The notes: generated from the sequence alone by a model not told the origin. Shown: positions 26,202 through 35,336, numbered from the stretch's first letter. The stretch: 64,000 nt of DNA from Dactylosporangium fulvum (GCF_025137375.1 NZ_CP073720.1:2256501-2320500); one strand, 5' to 3'. A program made the numbers and translations.

Positions 26202-26239
26202 CCTCCCCGCCCCAAGATCGCGCGGCTTAGGCGGGGAGG
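26202..26239. terminator. hairpin with element remnant
   Basis: CCTCCCCGCC (26202-26211) and GGCGGGGAGG (26230-26239) form a 10-bp stem. The loop contains CCAAGATCGCGCGGCT, identical to the right end of the palindromic element at 33532-33612, so the terminator appears to be built from or next to a remnant of that family. Confidence 0.55.
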
Positions 26240-26269
26240 AGGCGGGGCGGGGGAAGGGGGCGTGATCGG

Positions 26270-27679
26270 ATGAGGCGCGTGAGCGCGCACCGGGTGTACA
26301 GCGTCGTGGTGTTCATCGTCCTTGCCTCGCTGGACAATGTGGCCATCAGCCTCGTCCCGCCGCTGTACTCGCCGATCAGCCGGGCACTCGGGGTCGGCGA
26401 GGGCGCGCTCGGGGTCGTCACGGCGATCAGCTACCTCGTCACCGCCGTCGCCGCGGTCGTCTGGGCCTACGTCGGGGACCACACCGACCGCAAGCCGGTC
26501 CTCATGATCGGCACCCTGATCTGGGCCGCCGGCACCGCGGGCACGGTGTTCGCCGGCGGCTACTGGGCGTTCTTCGCCGCGCAAGTGCTCGCCGCGGTCG
26601 GGCTCGGCGCGGTCGGCTCCGTCGGGTTCTCCGTGGTCAGCGACCTGATCTCGCCGCGCCGCCGCGGCCTGGTGATGAGCCTGTGGGGCCTGTCGCAGGG
26701 CGTCGGCACGCTCGTCGGGGTGCTGGTCGCCAGCCAGCTCGGCGGCGCCGACTGGCGGACGCCGTTCTACGTGCTCGCCGGCCTCGGCGTGCTCGCCTCG
26801 ATCGCGTACTTCACGACCGCCGACATCCGCCGCGGGCAGAGCGAGCCCGACCTCGCCGCCGTGTTCGCCGCGGGCGAGGACTACGAGCACCGCATCTCCC
26901 GCGCCGACCTGCCCCGCATCGCCGCCCGGCGGACCAACGTCTGGCTGGTGCTGCAGGGCCTCACCGCGCAGGTGACGTTCGGCTCGCTGGTCTGGCTGCC
27001 CCGCCTCTTCCAGGCGAAGGCGGAGGCGCAGGGGTACGACGAACAGACCGCCATCCAGATCGGCGGCCTGCTGGCCACGCTGTTCCAGCTGGGCGGTGCC
27101 CTGTCGATCGTCGGCGGCCTGATCGGCGACCGGTGGCAGCGCCGCGACCCGGGTGGCCGGGCGAAGGTCGCCGCCATCGGCATCCTCGCCGGCGTGCCGC
27201 TCTACGTGCTGCTGTTCTTCGCGCCGCTGACCCTGCCCCCGCCGTCGTCCGAGCGCGACGCGCTGTCGCTGGTGCTGGGATCGATGTTCACCGAGCCCGG
27301 CCTGCTGGCGGCGTTCCTCTGCGCGCTGGTCGCCCTGGCCCTGACGTCGGCGAACTCGCCGAACTGGTTCGCCCTCATCGCCGATGTCAATCCGCCCGAG
27401 CACCGCGGCACGGTCTACTCCTTGGGCAACCTCGTCAACGGCGTCGGCCGCGCCGCCGGCAACGGCCTGGTGGGCGCCGTCTTCGCCGCGCTGGCGCGCA
27501 GCTTCCCGCCGCCGGTGAACCTGGCCATCGGCCTAGCGGCGTTCCAGGCCTTCTTCATTCCCACCGGGATCATGTACTGGCTGGCGTCGCGCACCGCACC
27601 GGCGGACATCGAGGCCGTCCACCGCCTGCTGCGCGCCCGGGCCGCCGCCGACCTGGACGGATCCAGGTCGGCGACCTAG
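26270..27679 (+). CDS. MFS transporter
   Basis: 469-residue major facilitator with about twelve helices. The loop 2-3 signature is present as WAYVGDHTDRKPVL, and RRRGLVMSLWGLSQGVGTLVG resembles spinster-like and sugar-phosphate-type members. A cytoplasmic central loop of about 60 residues contains EDYEHRISRADLP. The ATG at 26270 follows a G-rich stretch. The substrate cannot be inferred; its neighbours are ABC exporters upstream and a convergent sugar operon. Confidence 0.88.
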   Translation: MRRVSAHRVYSVVVFIVLASLDNVAISLVPPLYSPISRALGVGEGALGVVTAISYLVTAVAAVVWAYVGDHTDRKPVLMIGTLIWAAGTAGTVFAGGYWAFFAAQVLAAVGLGAVGSVGFSVVSDLISPRRRGLVMSLWGLSQGVGTLVGVLVASQLGGADWRTPFYVLAGLGVLASIAYFTTADIRRGQSEPDLAAVFAAGEDYEHRISRADLPRIAARRTNVWLVLQGLTAQVTFGSLVWLPRLFQAKAEAQGYDEQTAIQIGGLLATLFQLGGALSIVGGLIGDRWQRRDPGGRAKVAAIGILAGVPLYVLLFFAPLTLPPPSSERDALSLVLGSMFTEPGLLAAFLCALVALALTSANSPNWFALIADVNPPEHRGTVYSLGNLVNGVGRAAGNGLVGAVFAALARSFPPPVNLAIGLAAFQAFFIPTGIMYWLASRTAPADIEAVHRLLRARAAADLDGSRSAT

Positions 27680-27693
27680 CGCCGGCGACCGGG

Positions 27694-28449
27694 TCAGAGC
27701 GTGCGCAGGTGGAACCCGCCGTCGACGTCGATCACCTGGCCGGTCGAGAACGGGAACAGGCCCTGCGCGACCGCGACCACCGCCTTGCCGACGTCGTCCG
27801 GCTGCCCCCAGCGGCGGATCGGGGTCACGCCCTCGTCGAGGATCAGCCGGTCGTACTTCTCCTTCACCGGGCCGGTCATGTCCGTCGCGATGATGCCCGG
27901 CCGGACCTCGAAGACCGTGATGCCGTGCTCCGCCAGCCGGGCCGCGAACAGCTTGGTCATCATCGACAGGCCCGCCTTCGTCACGCAGTAGTCGCCGCGG
28001 TTGACGCTCGCGGTGTAGGCCGACATCGACGAGATCGTGACGATCCTGCCCGGCGTGCCCTGTTCGATCATCCGCAGCGCGACCTGCTGGGTGAGGAAGT
28101 ACGGCCCCTTGAGGTTGATGCCGATCAGGCGGTCGAACGACTCCTCGCCGGCCTCCAGGATGTCGGCCCGCTGCGCCGGCGCGACCCCCGCGTTGTTCAC
28201 CAGGAGGTCGATGGTGCCGAACGCCTTGTACGCCTCCGTCACCAGCCGGGCGCGGTCGGCGGCGTCGGCGAGATCAGCTCGTACCAACGCTGCTTTGGCT
28301 CCTGCTTTTTCGACCTCTCCGGCGACCTCCTCGGCCGCCGCCAGGTTGCTCGCGAAGTTCACCACGACGTCGAACCCGGCGTGTGCCAGGGCCAGCGCGA
28401 TGCCGCGCCCGATGCCGCGGGAGGCGCCGGTGACGAGGGCCGCGCTCAC
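27694..28449 (-). CDS. SDR-family oxidoreductase (3-ketoacyl-ACP-reductase-like)
   Basis: 251-residue short-chain dehydrogenase. The cofactor motif is TGASRGIG (7-14), the structural NNAG is at 85-88, and the catalytic residues are Ser140/141, Tyr154 and Lys158 (YCVTK). Annotators often call such proteins FabG-like, but its position downstream of and overlapping (GTGA) a GH88 glycosidase suggests a role in uronate or sugar metabolism. The GTG at 28449 is in-frame with the Rossmann start. Confidence 0.9.
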   Translation of the reverse strand: MSAALVTGASRGIGRGIALALAHAGFDVVVNFASNLAAAEEVAGEVEKAGAKAALVRADLADAADRARLVTEAYKAFGTIDLLVNNAGVAPAQRADILEAGEESFDRLIGINLKGPYFLTQQVALRMIEQGTPGRIVTISSMSAYTASVNRGDYCVTKAGLSMMTKLFAARLAEHGITVFEVRPGIIATDMTGPVKEKYDRLILDEGVTPIRRWGQPDDVGKAVVAVAQGLFPFSTGQVIDVDGGFHLRTL

Positions 28450-29750
28450 GCGACACCGCCGAAGAACGTGTGGTACGGGCCGTTGTCGAGCCGGTCGAGG
28501 TACAGCGCGAGTTCGCGCAGATGGTAGTCGCCCCACATGCTCGACTCGCCGTTCGGGACGCGCTGCCCCTCGTGGACCTGGTCCCAGCCGTTCGGGCGGT
28601 GGTACACGGAGTGCAGCAGGAGCCCCTGGTGCCGCGGATCCGTCGAGAGGTACGGCTCGGCGAGCAGCGTCCGCGCGACGGTGAGCCCGGCCTGGACGTA
28701 TCGCCGCTCGCCGAGGTGGTGCCCGAGCCGCAGCAGCCCCTGCGCGGCGATCGCGGCCGCGCTCGAGTCGACCGGCTCGTGCTCGTTGAACGGGTCGGCC
28801 GGGCGGTCGCGGTGGCCGTCGAGGAGGGCCAGGCCGGGTGCGCCGGTGTCCCAGTAGGGAACGCCGTCGGCGGGGGAGTGCTCGATGTAGAAGTCGCACG
28901 TCGCCTTCGCGGCCTCGGCGAACACCGGCTCGTCCTCGAACTCCAGCAGTTCGGCGAAGCCGAGCATCGCCCAGGCGAGGCCACGGGTCCACGTCGAGAA
29001 CGGCGAGTAGCCCTGCTGGGTGCTCGGTGCGCGGAACCGGCCGTCGTTGACGTTGAACAGCGCCTCGTGCGCCGTCCGGCCCCGGACGTCGTAGGCGTCC
29101 CGGCCCTGGCCGTAGTAGACGTTGTACCGGGCGGTGTTGCGCCCGTGCTGCAGCAGCCGCTCGCGCAGGTCGATGCGCTCGTCGTGCTCGCCCATGAGGA
29201 CGTGGCCGAGCCGGTGCGCGACCGCCAGCGACCGGCAGGACCGGATGGTGTCGACGAAGAGCGACTGCGGGCCGTTGAACGAGTAGATGTAGCCCGTCCC
29301 GTCCTCCGTCCGCTGCCAGCGCGCGGCCTGCACGGCGCCGCTGACCTTCAGGGCGAGCTCGGTGGCGTCGCGCTGCTCGTCGTCGATGCGGCCCTCGGCC
29401 ATGAGCCGCAGCAGGGTGCCGTACGTGCTGACGTTGTTGAACCCGTGGTCGTGGACGCCGATGTGGCTGACGTGCGGCGGCATGAGCGAGCGGGTCTGGC
29501 GCAGGCCCAGCTCGAGGAAGTGCTTGTCGTCCGTGGCGTCGAACTGCAGCAGCGCCGAGCCGACCTGGAACCCCTGCGTCCACTCGGTCCACCCGCGGGC
29601 CGTGTACCGCCCGTCGACGGTGAACACGGGCGAGCCGTCACCCGGCGCCGGCTCCCCGAGAGCGTCGATCTTGGCGGCGGAGAGCTCCCACGTCCGCGCG
29701 GTGGCGGGACGCAGCCCGCCGGCCGTGAGGTCGTCATCGATGCGCAACAT
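28446..29750 (-). CDS. glycoside hydrolase family 88 protein
   Basis: 434-residue alpha/alpha-barrel enzyme like unsaturated glucuronyl hydrolases. Asp101 in GVHDHGFNN and Asp167 in FVDTIRSC match the two catalytic/substrate Asp positions of the family; WTRGLAWAM and SSMWGDYHL are further family stretches. It has no signal peptide, so it acts in the cytoplasm on oligosaccharides ending in a 4,5-unsaturated uronate, made by lyases. It overlaps the SDR gene. A LacI-type palindrome (29766-29781) is directly upstream. Confidence 0.88.
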   Translation of the reverse strand: MLRIDDDLTAGGLRPATARTWELSAAKIDALGEPAPGDGSPVFTVDGRYTARGWTEWTQGFQVGSALLQFDATDDKHFLELGLRQTRSLMPPHVSHIGVHDHGFNNVSTYGTLLRLMAEGRIDDEQRDATELALKVSGAVQAARWQRTEDGTGYIYSFNGPQSLFVDTIRSCRSLAVAHRLGHVLMGEHDERIDLRERLLQHGRNTARYNVYYGQGRDAYDVRGRTAHEALFNVNDGRFRAPSTQQGYSPFSTWTRGLAWAMLGFAELLEFEDEPVFAEAAKATCDFYIEHSPADGVPYWDTGAPGLALLDGHRDRPADPFNEHEPVDSSAAAIAAQGLLRLGHHLGERRYVQAGLTVARTLLAEPYLSTDPRHQGLLLHSVYHRPNGWDQVHEGQRVPNGESSMWGDYHLRELALYLDRLDNGPYHTFFGGVA

Positions 29751-29765
29751 GCTCGGATGGTACCG

Positions 29766-29781
29766 AGGAAAGCCCTTTCCT
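29766..29781. promoter_or_regulatory. LacI-type operator palindrome before GH88 operon
   Basis: AGGAAAGCCCTTTCCT is a perfect palindrome 15 bp before the GH88 start. It shares 14 of 16 bases with the site at 895-910 next to the LacI gene, differing only at the centre, so both could belong to one sugar regulon (inference). Confidence 0.65.
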
Positions 29782-29926
29782 GGGAGTCCTCGGCTGTCTT
29801 CTCCTCGGCACCCGGCACCGGCACCTCCCTTCCGGTGCGTGCCCCCTCCGCGGGAGTGGCGTGGGTGTCTCGCGCCTCCCTCCCGGCGGTCCGCAGGGAC
29901 CGGGTGGGCGTGCGAGGATGTGCGGG

Positions 29927-30292
29927 ATGGAGACCGCGGTTGAGGACATCGCCGAGCGCTGGGTCGCCGCTTGGACGGCGAGCCGGACGAGTGACCTGTT
30001 CCGCCTGCTCGCCGCGGGCCCGGCGATCGAGTCCAACCTCGACCCCGACGGCGACTTCATCGAGATTCTGACCGACTACGCCGCGGCGCTCGACTCGGTC
30101 ACCGTCTTCTCCCGCACGGTCATCGACCGCCGGGTGTCCCTGGTCTACGACTGCACCCTGGGTGGCGAGACGTTCCGCCTGGCCGAGTTCCTGTTCGTGG
30201 ACGACTCCGGCCTGATCCGCGAGATCCGCCGGGTCTACGACCTGTATGCGGTCGAGCGCCTGATCCCGTCCCTGCTGCTCGGCTCCTCTTGA
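29927..30292 (+). CDS. SnoaL/NTF2-like protein
   Basis: 121-residue protein with the alpha+beta cone of the NTF2-like superfamily: an N-terminal helix pair (VEDIAERWVAAWTASRTSDLFRLL) followed by strands ending RLAEFLFVDDSGLIREIRRVYDL. Such proteins are isomerases, small hydrolases or ligand-binding subunits; no residue here decides. The ATG at 29927 has GAGG nine bases upstream. It diverges from the GH88 operon and ends in a strong shared hairpin. Confidence 0.8.
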   Translation: METAVEDIAERWVAAWTASRTSDLFRLLAAGPAIESNLDPDGDFIEILTDYAAALDSVTVFSRTVIDRRVSLVYDCTLGGETFRLAEFLFVDDSGLIREIRRVYDLYAVERLIPSLLLGSS

Positions 30293-30303
30293 TCGTGGGA
30301 AAC

Positions 30304-30340
30304 CGAGGGGCGGATCCGGCAGTACCGGATCCGCCCCTCG
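30304..30340. terminator. bidirectional terminator hairpin
   Basis: CGAGGGGCGGATCCGG (30304-30319) and CCGGATCCGCCCCTCG (30325-30340) form a perfect 16-bp stem with a 5-base loop between convergent genes ending at 30292 and 30355. Confidence 0.85.
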
Positions 30341-30354
30341 AACGCTGTCAGCGG

Positions 30355-32190
30355 TTACGACATCGCGGACGCGGCGACAAACGTGTAGCCCAGGCCCTGG
30401 ATGCCCTCGACCGTCTGCTTCAGGTAGGAGGTGCCCAGGAACGGGTGGTAGAAGAAGCTCGCCACCCCGTCGCGGACCGCGAGGTTGGCCTTGGCGTTGG
30501 CGACCAGGTCCGCCGGCAGGACCGCCGGGTGCTGGTTGAACGGCTCCGGCTCGATGTTGCCGATGTTCTCCGGGATGACCGTCGAGCCGTAGACGTCGCG
30601 GACGGTGTACGGGAAGAACTGCCCCACCATGTGCGCCACGCTGTTGTCCACGGTCCCGCCGGAGAGCACGCCCGGGAAGTACAACCCCCGGTCGTAACGG
30701 ACCCCGAAGAGCGAGTTGATCGTCTTGTAGTCCAGCGCGCTGGCCGCGTAGTGCGGCGGCTCGAAGATGGTCGGCTGGTTGAGGCCGGCCATGAGGAACT
30801 CGGCACGGGCGGCGGTGACCCGGGCGGTCACGTTGGCCGCCGAGTCGTTCTTCACCGGGCCGTCGTAGATCACGGCGTCGTTGGCGTCGACGTGGGCCCG
30901 GAAGAACTCGAAGTCGTTCGCGCTCACCCCGTCGTACGGGTTGTTCAGCGCGTCGAGCTGGTGCGTGTAGCCGTGCATGAGCAGGGTGCCGCCCTTGCTC
31001 TGCATGTACTTCAGGGCGCTGACCACCAGTGGCCGCTGGCGCAGCGTGTAGTCCTCGGCCTTGCCATTGTTGTTCACACCCTTCGGGTCGCGGTACCGGC
31101 TGTAGACGGCGACGGTGAACGGGACCTTCCGGCTCGACAGGTAGTCGGCGATGGCGCGCAGCTCGGCCGGGTCGGCGTCCGGGCCGACGTCCTCGATGCG
31201 GACCAGCGCCCGGTGCCGCGCCGCCGTCTGCGGGGCGAGCGCGTCGAACAGCAGGTCGGAGAAGGCGAGGTACCGGTCGTTGGAAGTGATGTACGAGAAC
31301 GGGATCTCGCCGAGGTACGTCAGGTTGCCCGACTTGACGCCCCACGGGAACTTCGTGCCGTCGGCGCGGACCGCCTCGCCGACGCTCACGGCCTTGGTGG
31401 CGTCGGAGATCGCGTAGTCCATGATGCCGCCGGCGTTGCGCGCGTCGCGGGTCAGCGCGGTGCCCTTGTAGTTCACCCGGGCCACCGACGAGACGTCGAA
31501 GCCCTTCCAGGTGTACCCGTACTTCGTGGCGAAGTCCGCCGAGCGGGCCGTGAGCTGCCAGATGTTGTCGTACATCCACACGACGGGTTTGCTGGTGGCC
31601 AGGACGTCGTCGAGGAACGCCGCCGGGATCGGCTCGTCGTAGGTGGACCCGACGTAGACGACCGCGGAGTATTTCGCGAGCTCACCGGCGGTGTACCCGC
31701 CGACCGGGTGCGCGGTCCAGGCGCCGAAGTGGGAGACGAGGTTGGTCGCCATCATCCCGTAGTCCTCGCCGAGCCACCCGTACGGCCCGGTGCTGTCGTA
31801 GAGGACCAGCGTCTTCGTCGACGGGTTCGAGCCGGGCGCGCCGGCGCCGGTCGACGTCTTCGTCGCGGCGGTCGTCGTTGTGGCCGGCTTGGCCGCCGCC
31901 AGGCCGGTCAGGACCGTGCGCAGCGACGACAGCAGCGACCCCCACGAGTCCGCCGCCCGGAGCTTCAGCTGCCCGGTGGTGACCACCCGCTCGGACGGCA
32001 CGAGCTTTGCCGGACGCGGCGGCGCCGGCACGGAGGACTGGCTCGCGGTGGCGTACTCGCCGGTGGTACCGGCCCAGCGGTGGTCCCGCGCGCCGGGCGC
32101 GGCGGAGCCGGGCAGCGCGTGGGCCGTGGCGGCGATCGCGCCGGCCAGGACGGCCGTCGCCACGAGACGGAGCGGGGAGCGTTTCGACAT
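30355..32190 (-). CDS. secreted DUF2334 (deacetylase-fold) protein
   Basis: 611-residue exported protein. A Sec signal peptide (MSKRSPLRLVATAVLAGAI..., cleavage near residues 25-33) is followed by a Ser/Thr/Pro-rich linker and a large DUF2334 domain of the polysaccharide-deacetylase-like superfamily. RIEDVGPDAD, LMHGYTHQ, EPPHYAAS and FYHPF carry Asp and His residues at metal-site positions. It may trim or deacetylate a surface glycan. The ATG at 32190 is preceded by AGAGG. It lies downstream of wecB, a GT2 enzyme and an LPXTG microprotein on the same strand. Confidence 0.85.
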   Translation of the reverse strand: MSKRSPLRLVATAVLAGAIAATAHALPGSAAPGARDHRWAGTTGEYATASQSSVPAPPRPAKLVPSERVVTTGQLKLRAADSWGSLLSSLRTVLTGLAAAKPATTTTAATKTSTGAGAPGSNPSTKTLVLYDSTGPYGWLGEDYGMMATNLVSHFGAWTAHPVGGYTAGELAKYSAVVYVGSTYDEPIPAAFLDDVLATSKPVVWMYDNIWQLTARSADFATKYGYTWKGFDVSSVARVNYKGTALTRDARNAGGIMDYAISDATKAVSVGEAVRADGTKFPWGVKSGNLTYLGEIPFSYITSNDRYLAFSDLLFDALAPQTAARHRALVRIEDVGPDADPAELRAIADYLSSRKVPFTVAVYSRYRDPKGVNNNGKAEDYTLRQRPLVVSALKYMQSKGGTLLMHGYTHQLDALNNPYDGVSANDFEFFRAHVDANDAVIYDGPVKNDSAANVTARVTAARAEFLMAGLNQPTIFEPPHYAASALDYKTINSLFGVRYDRGLYFPGVLSGGTVDNSVAHMVGQFFPYTVRDVYGSTVIPENIGNIEPEPFNQHPAVLPADLVANAKANLAVRDGVASFFYHPFLGTSYLKQTVEGIQGLGYTFVAASAMS

Positions 32191-32253
32191 CTGGGACAAC
32201 CTCTGCGATCTGCGGTCGGTTCGGTCAGGCGGCTGGGTCAGGTGGGTTCGGTC

Positions 32254-33423
32254 TCAGGCGTACGACGGGGAGGGCATCGGCGTCGGCGCGGAGCTCAGGC
32301 CGAGCATCGCGGCGACCGCCTGCTCGGTCCGCTGCGACGCGAGCCCGTCGCCGTACGGGTTGCCGTTGGCGGTCATCGACTCCCGCAGCATCGGGTCGTC
32401 GAGCAGGCGCGCGGCCTCCGCGACGATCAGGTCCTCGTCGGTACCGACGAGCTTGGCGCAGCCGGCGTGGAGCGACTCGACGCGTTCGGTCACCTCGCGG
32501 AGCACCAGGGCGGGCACCTTGAACGACGGGGCCTCCTCCTGGATGCCGCCGGAGTCGGTGAGCGTCAGGTACGCGTGGGAGAGCACCCGGGCGAGCGCCG
32601 GGTACGGCAGCGGGTCGGTGATCGTCACCCGCGGCACCCCGGCCAGCCCGGCCTCGACCTGGGCGCGCACCGCCGGGTTGGCGTGGGCGGGCAGGACGAC
32701 GCGGACGTCCGGGTACGCCTCGACGAGCCGGCGCACGGCGCGCAGGATGCGCTCCAGCGGCTCGCCCCACGACTCGCGGCGGTGGGCGGTGACGAGCACC
32801 AGCCGGGCCTCGCCGTGGGTGGCGGCGTCGACCGCGGCCGCGACGCCGGGCTCCTCGAACGGCAGCTCCTTCGCCGCGATCTCCAGCGAGGCGTCGACGA
32901 CCGTGTTGCCGGTGATGAGCACGCTGGCGGGGCTGACGCTCTCGTCGAGCAGGTTCGTCGCGGCGAGCGCGGTCGGCGCGAGGTGCAGCGCGGCGAGCTG
33001 CCCGACGAGCTTGCGGTTGGCCTCCTCCGGGAACGGCGAGTCGAGGTCGCCGGAGCGCAGGCCCGCCTCGAGGTGTACGACCGGGATGCGGCGCCAGAAG
33101 GCGGCCATCGCGCCGGCGAGCGTCGTGGTGGTGTCGCCCTGCACGATGACGGCCTTCGGAGTCCGCTCCGCGAGCAGCGCGTCCAACTGCTTGATCATCT
33201 CGGTCAGCAGCTCGGGCTGGCTGCCGGTGACCCGCTCCAGCGGGAGGGTCACGTCGGCCTCCACGTCGAACGCGGCCAGGGCCTGGGTGACCATCGTCGG
33301 GTGCTGTCCGCTGGCGACCAGGACCGGGCTGAGCCGCCCGGCGGCGCGCATCGCGGCGGCGACGGGGGCGAGCTTGATGGCCTCGGGCCGGGTACCGGCG
33401 ATGAGAAAGACTTCAGGAAGCAT
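32254..33423 (-). CDS. wecB: UDP-N-acetylglucosamine 2-epimerase (non-hydrolysing)
   Basis: 389-residue GT-B-fold epimerase interconverting UDP-GlcNAc and UDP-ManNAc. Diagnostic stretches: GTRPEAIKLAP (9-19), VQGDTTTTLAGA, VHLEAGLRSGD, LVTAHRRESWG and SDSGG-like TDSGGIQEEAP. The ATG follows AAGGTGA. It is separated from the upstream GT2 gene by 240 bp that contain a palindromic element, so it may have its own promoter. It would supply ManNAc units for the surface polymer made by its neighbours. Confidence 0.93.
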   Translation of the reverse strand: MLPEVFLIAGTRPEAIKLAPVAAAMRAAGRLSPVLVASGQHPTMVTQALAAFDVEADVTLPLERVTGSQPELLTEMIKQLDALLAERTPKAVIVQGDTTTTLAGAMAAFWRRIPVVHLEAGLRSGDLDSPFPEEANRKLVGQLAALHLAPTALAATNLLDESVSPASVLITGNTVVDASLEIAAKELPFEEPGVAAAVDAATHGEARLVLVTAHRRESWGEPLERILRAVRRLVEAYPDVRVVLPAHANPAVRAQVEAGLAGVPRVTITDPLPYPALARVLSHAYLTLTDSGGIQEEAPSFKVPALVLREVTERVESLHAGCAKLVGTDEDLIVAEAARLLDDPMLRESMTANGNPYGDGLASQRTEQAVAAMLGLSSAPTPMPSPSYA

Positions 33424-33531
33424 GTGGCGTCACCTTGGGGTGGTTCCGCGTCCGTGCGGCTGTGGCTGTGGCTCTGTCCCGCGCTCGTTCGCGCTCGTTC
33501 GCGCTCGTCCCGCGCTCGCTCCGCGATCGTC

Positions 33532-33612
33532 CCGCGCGATCTTGGAGTTGTGGTCCTGGCTTTATCCGGAAATTCCGGACAATTCCGGGACCACAAGTCC
33601 AAGATCGCGCGG
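33532..33612. repeat. palindromic element, 25-bp arms
   Basis: The arms 33532-33556 and 33588-33612 are inverted copies matching at 24 of 25 positions, with core CTTGGAGTTGTGG. The centre has its own TCCGGAAATTCCGGA palindrome. It belongs with the inner element at 20917-20986. Short CGCTCGTTCG direct repeats (33482-33520) lie beside it. Confidence 0.85.
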
Positions 33613-33663
33613 CTCGGGGGCGAGGGGCGGGACCGGGGACGGGGACGGGGGATGGGGGAGGGG

Positions 33664-34986
33664 TCAGGCGGGGACGGCCTCGGTGGCCGGGTCCTCGGTC
33701 AGGCGTTCGGTCTTGGCCCACGCCTGGCGTCGGCCGATCTGCCGGCCGATCGCCCGCCAGGTGCTCACCAGGCCGAGCATCAGGAAGAAGGGGTACGCCA
33801 GCGCCGCCGGCAACAACCGTCCGAGCCTCTCGTCCCGCAGTTGGAGCCGGTGCACCAGCGCCCAGATGAGGCCCGGCGCGGTCATGCCGGCCACCCAGAA
33901 GGCGGCGACCCCGCCCATCTGCGCCCACGAGTGGATCATGAACGTCTCGCCGTGCCCCGGGAGCAGCCGCCACACCGCGACCGTCCAGAGGGCGAGCACC
34001 GTTGCCGTGCCGAAGGCGTTCAGCCACGGCGCGAGCAGGTAGTACAGCATCTCCAGCAGCGCGTGGTTGCGGATCCGGCGCGAGGCGACCAGCCGCGGCA
34101 CGTAGGCGATGCACTGCAGGTTGCCCTGCGCCCAGCGGGTGCGCTGACGCAGCAGCCGCTTGACGTCGACGAGGCCCTGCTGCCGGACGTCGGCGATGGA
34201 GGTGTACCGGATGCGCTCACCGTTGAGGTGCATCCGCAGCCCGAGTTCGAGGTCCTCGACCAGGCAGTGCGACCACGGCGCGTCACCGAGCCGCATCAGC
34301 GACGACAGGCGGGCGAACTGCCCGTTGCCGCCCAGCCCGACCGTCCCCGCCGCGTCGCGGAGCAGTTGGCTGGCGTTGGCGATGGCGGCGAACTCGAGGT
34401 CCTGCACCGCGCCGAGCACCTTGTTGCGGTTGTGGATCCGCACGCGGGTCTGCACCGCGCCGACCGCCGGGTCCCGCATGAGCCGCGACACCTCGGTGAG
34501 GATGTTGGCGCTGCCGCGGCCGTCGCCGTCGATGACGCCGACCGCGACCCGGTCCGGGTCCTCCCCGTGGAGCAGGGTGAGGTCCCGGATCGTGCGGAAC
34601 GCCGCGTTGAGCGCCTCGCCCTTGCCCTTGCGGGCGTTGGGGAAGTCGCGGCGCAGGACCGTCAGGCCCGGGTGGTCGATGGCGGCGAGGACGTCCGGGG
34701 TGCCGTCGTCCGAACCGTCGTCGACCACCAGGACCCTGGTCCGTGTTCCCGCCGGCCCGCTGAGCGCGAGGGCGGCGGAGACGGTCCGGCCGACGACCCG
34801 TTCCTCGTTGAGGGCGGGCACGACGATCCAGAAGGTCAGCGGCTCGTTCCCGTTCGGTGCGATGGCATCGCGCCGACGGCGGCGTCCGGCGGTGGCCGAG
34901 TCACTGGCGGAGAACGCCACCAGTGCCAGGTTGTACGCCGGCCACAGCGCCAGGAACACGAAGCCGACCAGCAGGATCGCCGTCAT
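33664..34986 (-). CDS. GT2 processive glycosyltransferase, membrane
   Basis: 440-residue family-2 transferase of the poly-GlcNAc/cellulose-synthase type. An N-terminal membrane helix (3-23), then the catalytic domain with DD at 89-90, DGD at 153-155, ED at 244-245 and the processivity motif QRTRW at 281-285. Three or four C-terminal helices (about 310-420) follow. It likely polymerises and extrudes a beta-linked glycan. It is 3 bases downstream of the LPXTG microprotein gene and upstream of wecB. Confidence 0.88.
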   Translation of the reverse strand: MTAILLVGFVFLALWPAYNLALVAFSASDSATAGRRRRRDAIAPNGNEPLTFWIVVPALNEERVVGRTVSAALALSGPAGTRTRVLVVDDGSDDGTPDVLAAIDHPGLTVLRRDFPNARKGKGEALNAAFRTIRDLTLLHGEDPDRVAVGVIDGDGRGSANILTEVSRLMRDPAVGAVQTRVRIHNRNKVLGAVQDLEFAAIANASQLLRDAAGTVGLGGNGQFARLSSLMRLGDAPWSHCLVEDLELGLRMHLNGERIRYTSIADVRQQGLVDVKRLLRQRTRWAQGNLQCIAYVPRLVASRRIRNHALLEMLYYLLAPWLNAFGTATVLALWTVAVWRLLPGHGETFMIHSWAQMGGVAAFWVAGMTAPGLIWALVHRLQLRDERLGRLLPAALAYPFFLMLGLVSTWRAIGRQIGRRQAWAKTERLTEDPATEAVPA

Positions 34987-34989
34987 GGC

Positions 34990-35157
34990 TCAGGCGGCGC
35001 TGCGGTTGAAGCGGGACGCCCGGACCATCAAGAAGCCGGTCACGACGAGCGCGACACCGGCCAGGACGATGGCGAAGACCGGGCTACCGGTGACGGGCAG
35101 TGAACCTGCGGCGGCTCCGCAGGTCGCGGCGCCGCCGGCGACCTTCGTACACGACAT
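34990..35157 (-). CDS. LPXTG microprotein (55 residues)
   Basis: 55-residue protein starting MSCTKVAGG, with a complete sorting-signal layout: LPVTG at about 20-24, a hydrophobic helix (SPVFAIVLAGVALVVTGFLMV) and a basic end (RASRFNRSAA). There is no separate N-terminal signal peptide, so the same helix would have to serve for membrane insertion. The ATG follows GAGGGGAAG. It begins the operon of GT2, wecB and DUF2334 genes. It may be a minimal wall-linked anchor or merely a small membrane protein. Confidence 0.7.
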   Translation of the reverse strand: MSCTKVAGGAATCGAAAGSLPVTGSPVFAIVLAGVALVVTGFLMVRASRFNRSAA

Positions 35158-35296
35158 GACAGCTTCCCCTCGGCTATCCGATTGGTGGTGCCCGGCGGCT
35201 CCCTGCTGGCAACCGTCGTGCACCCTGTCCGAGAAGCTTGAACCGGCCGGGAGGCGATCACAATGGGTGATGCCAGGCTTCGGCCGAAGTCCGCCC

Positions 35297-35316
35297 AAGC
35301 GCCCGACAGGGCGCTT
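35297..35316 (-). terminator. hairpin after kinase gene
   Basis: AAGCGCCC-GACA-GGGCGCTT is a perfect 8-bp stem with a tetraloop, 21 bases after the stop of the kinase at 35337 on its strand. It separates the kinase from the LPXTG operon. Confidence 0.7.
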
Positions 35317-35336
35317 ACGCAGCCAAAAAGGGTCAG

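Noticed and set aside
30289-35103. A 1604-codon open frame on the plus strand opposite the wecB/GT2/DUF2334 genes
   Set aside because: Arg/Val/Gly/Asp-rich antisense shadow caused by high GC; the minus-strand frames contain clear protein families and ribosome sites.
35158-35290. Possible riboswitch (c-di-GMP-like) in the leader of the LPXTG gene
   Set aside because: A GGATAGCCGAG stretch is reminiscent, but the conserved GCAAACC and CGCAAAGCC loops are absent.
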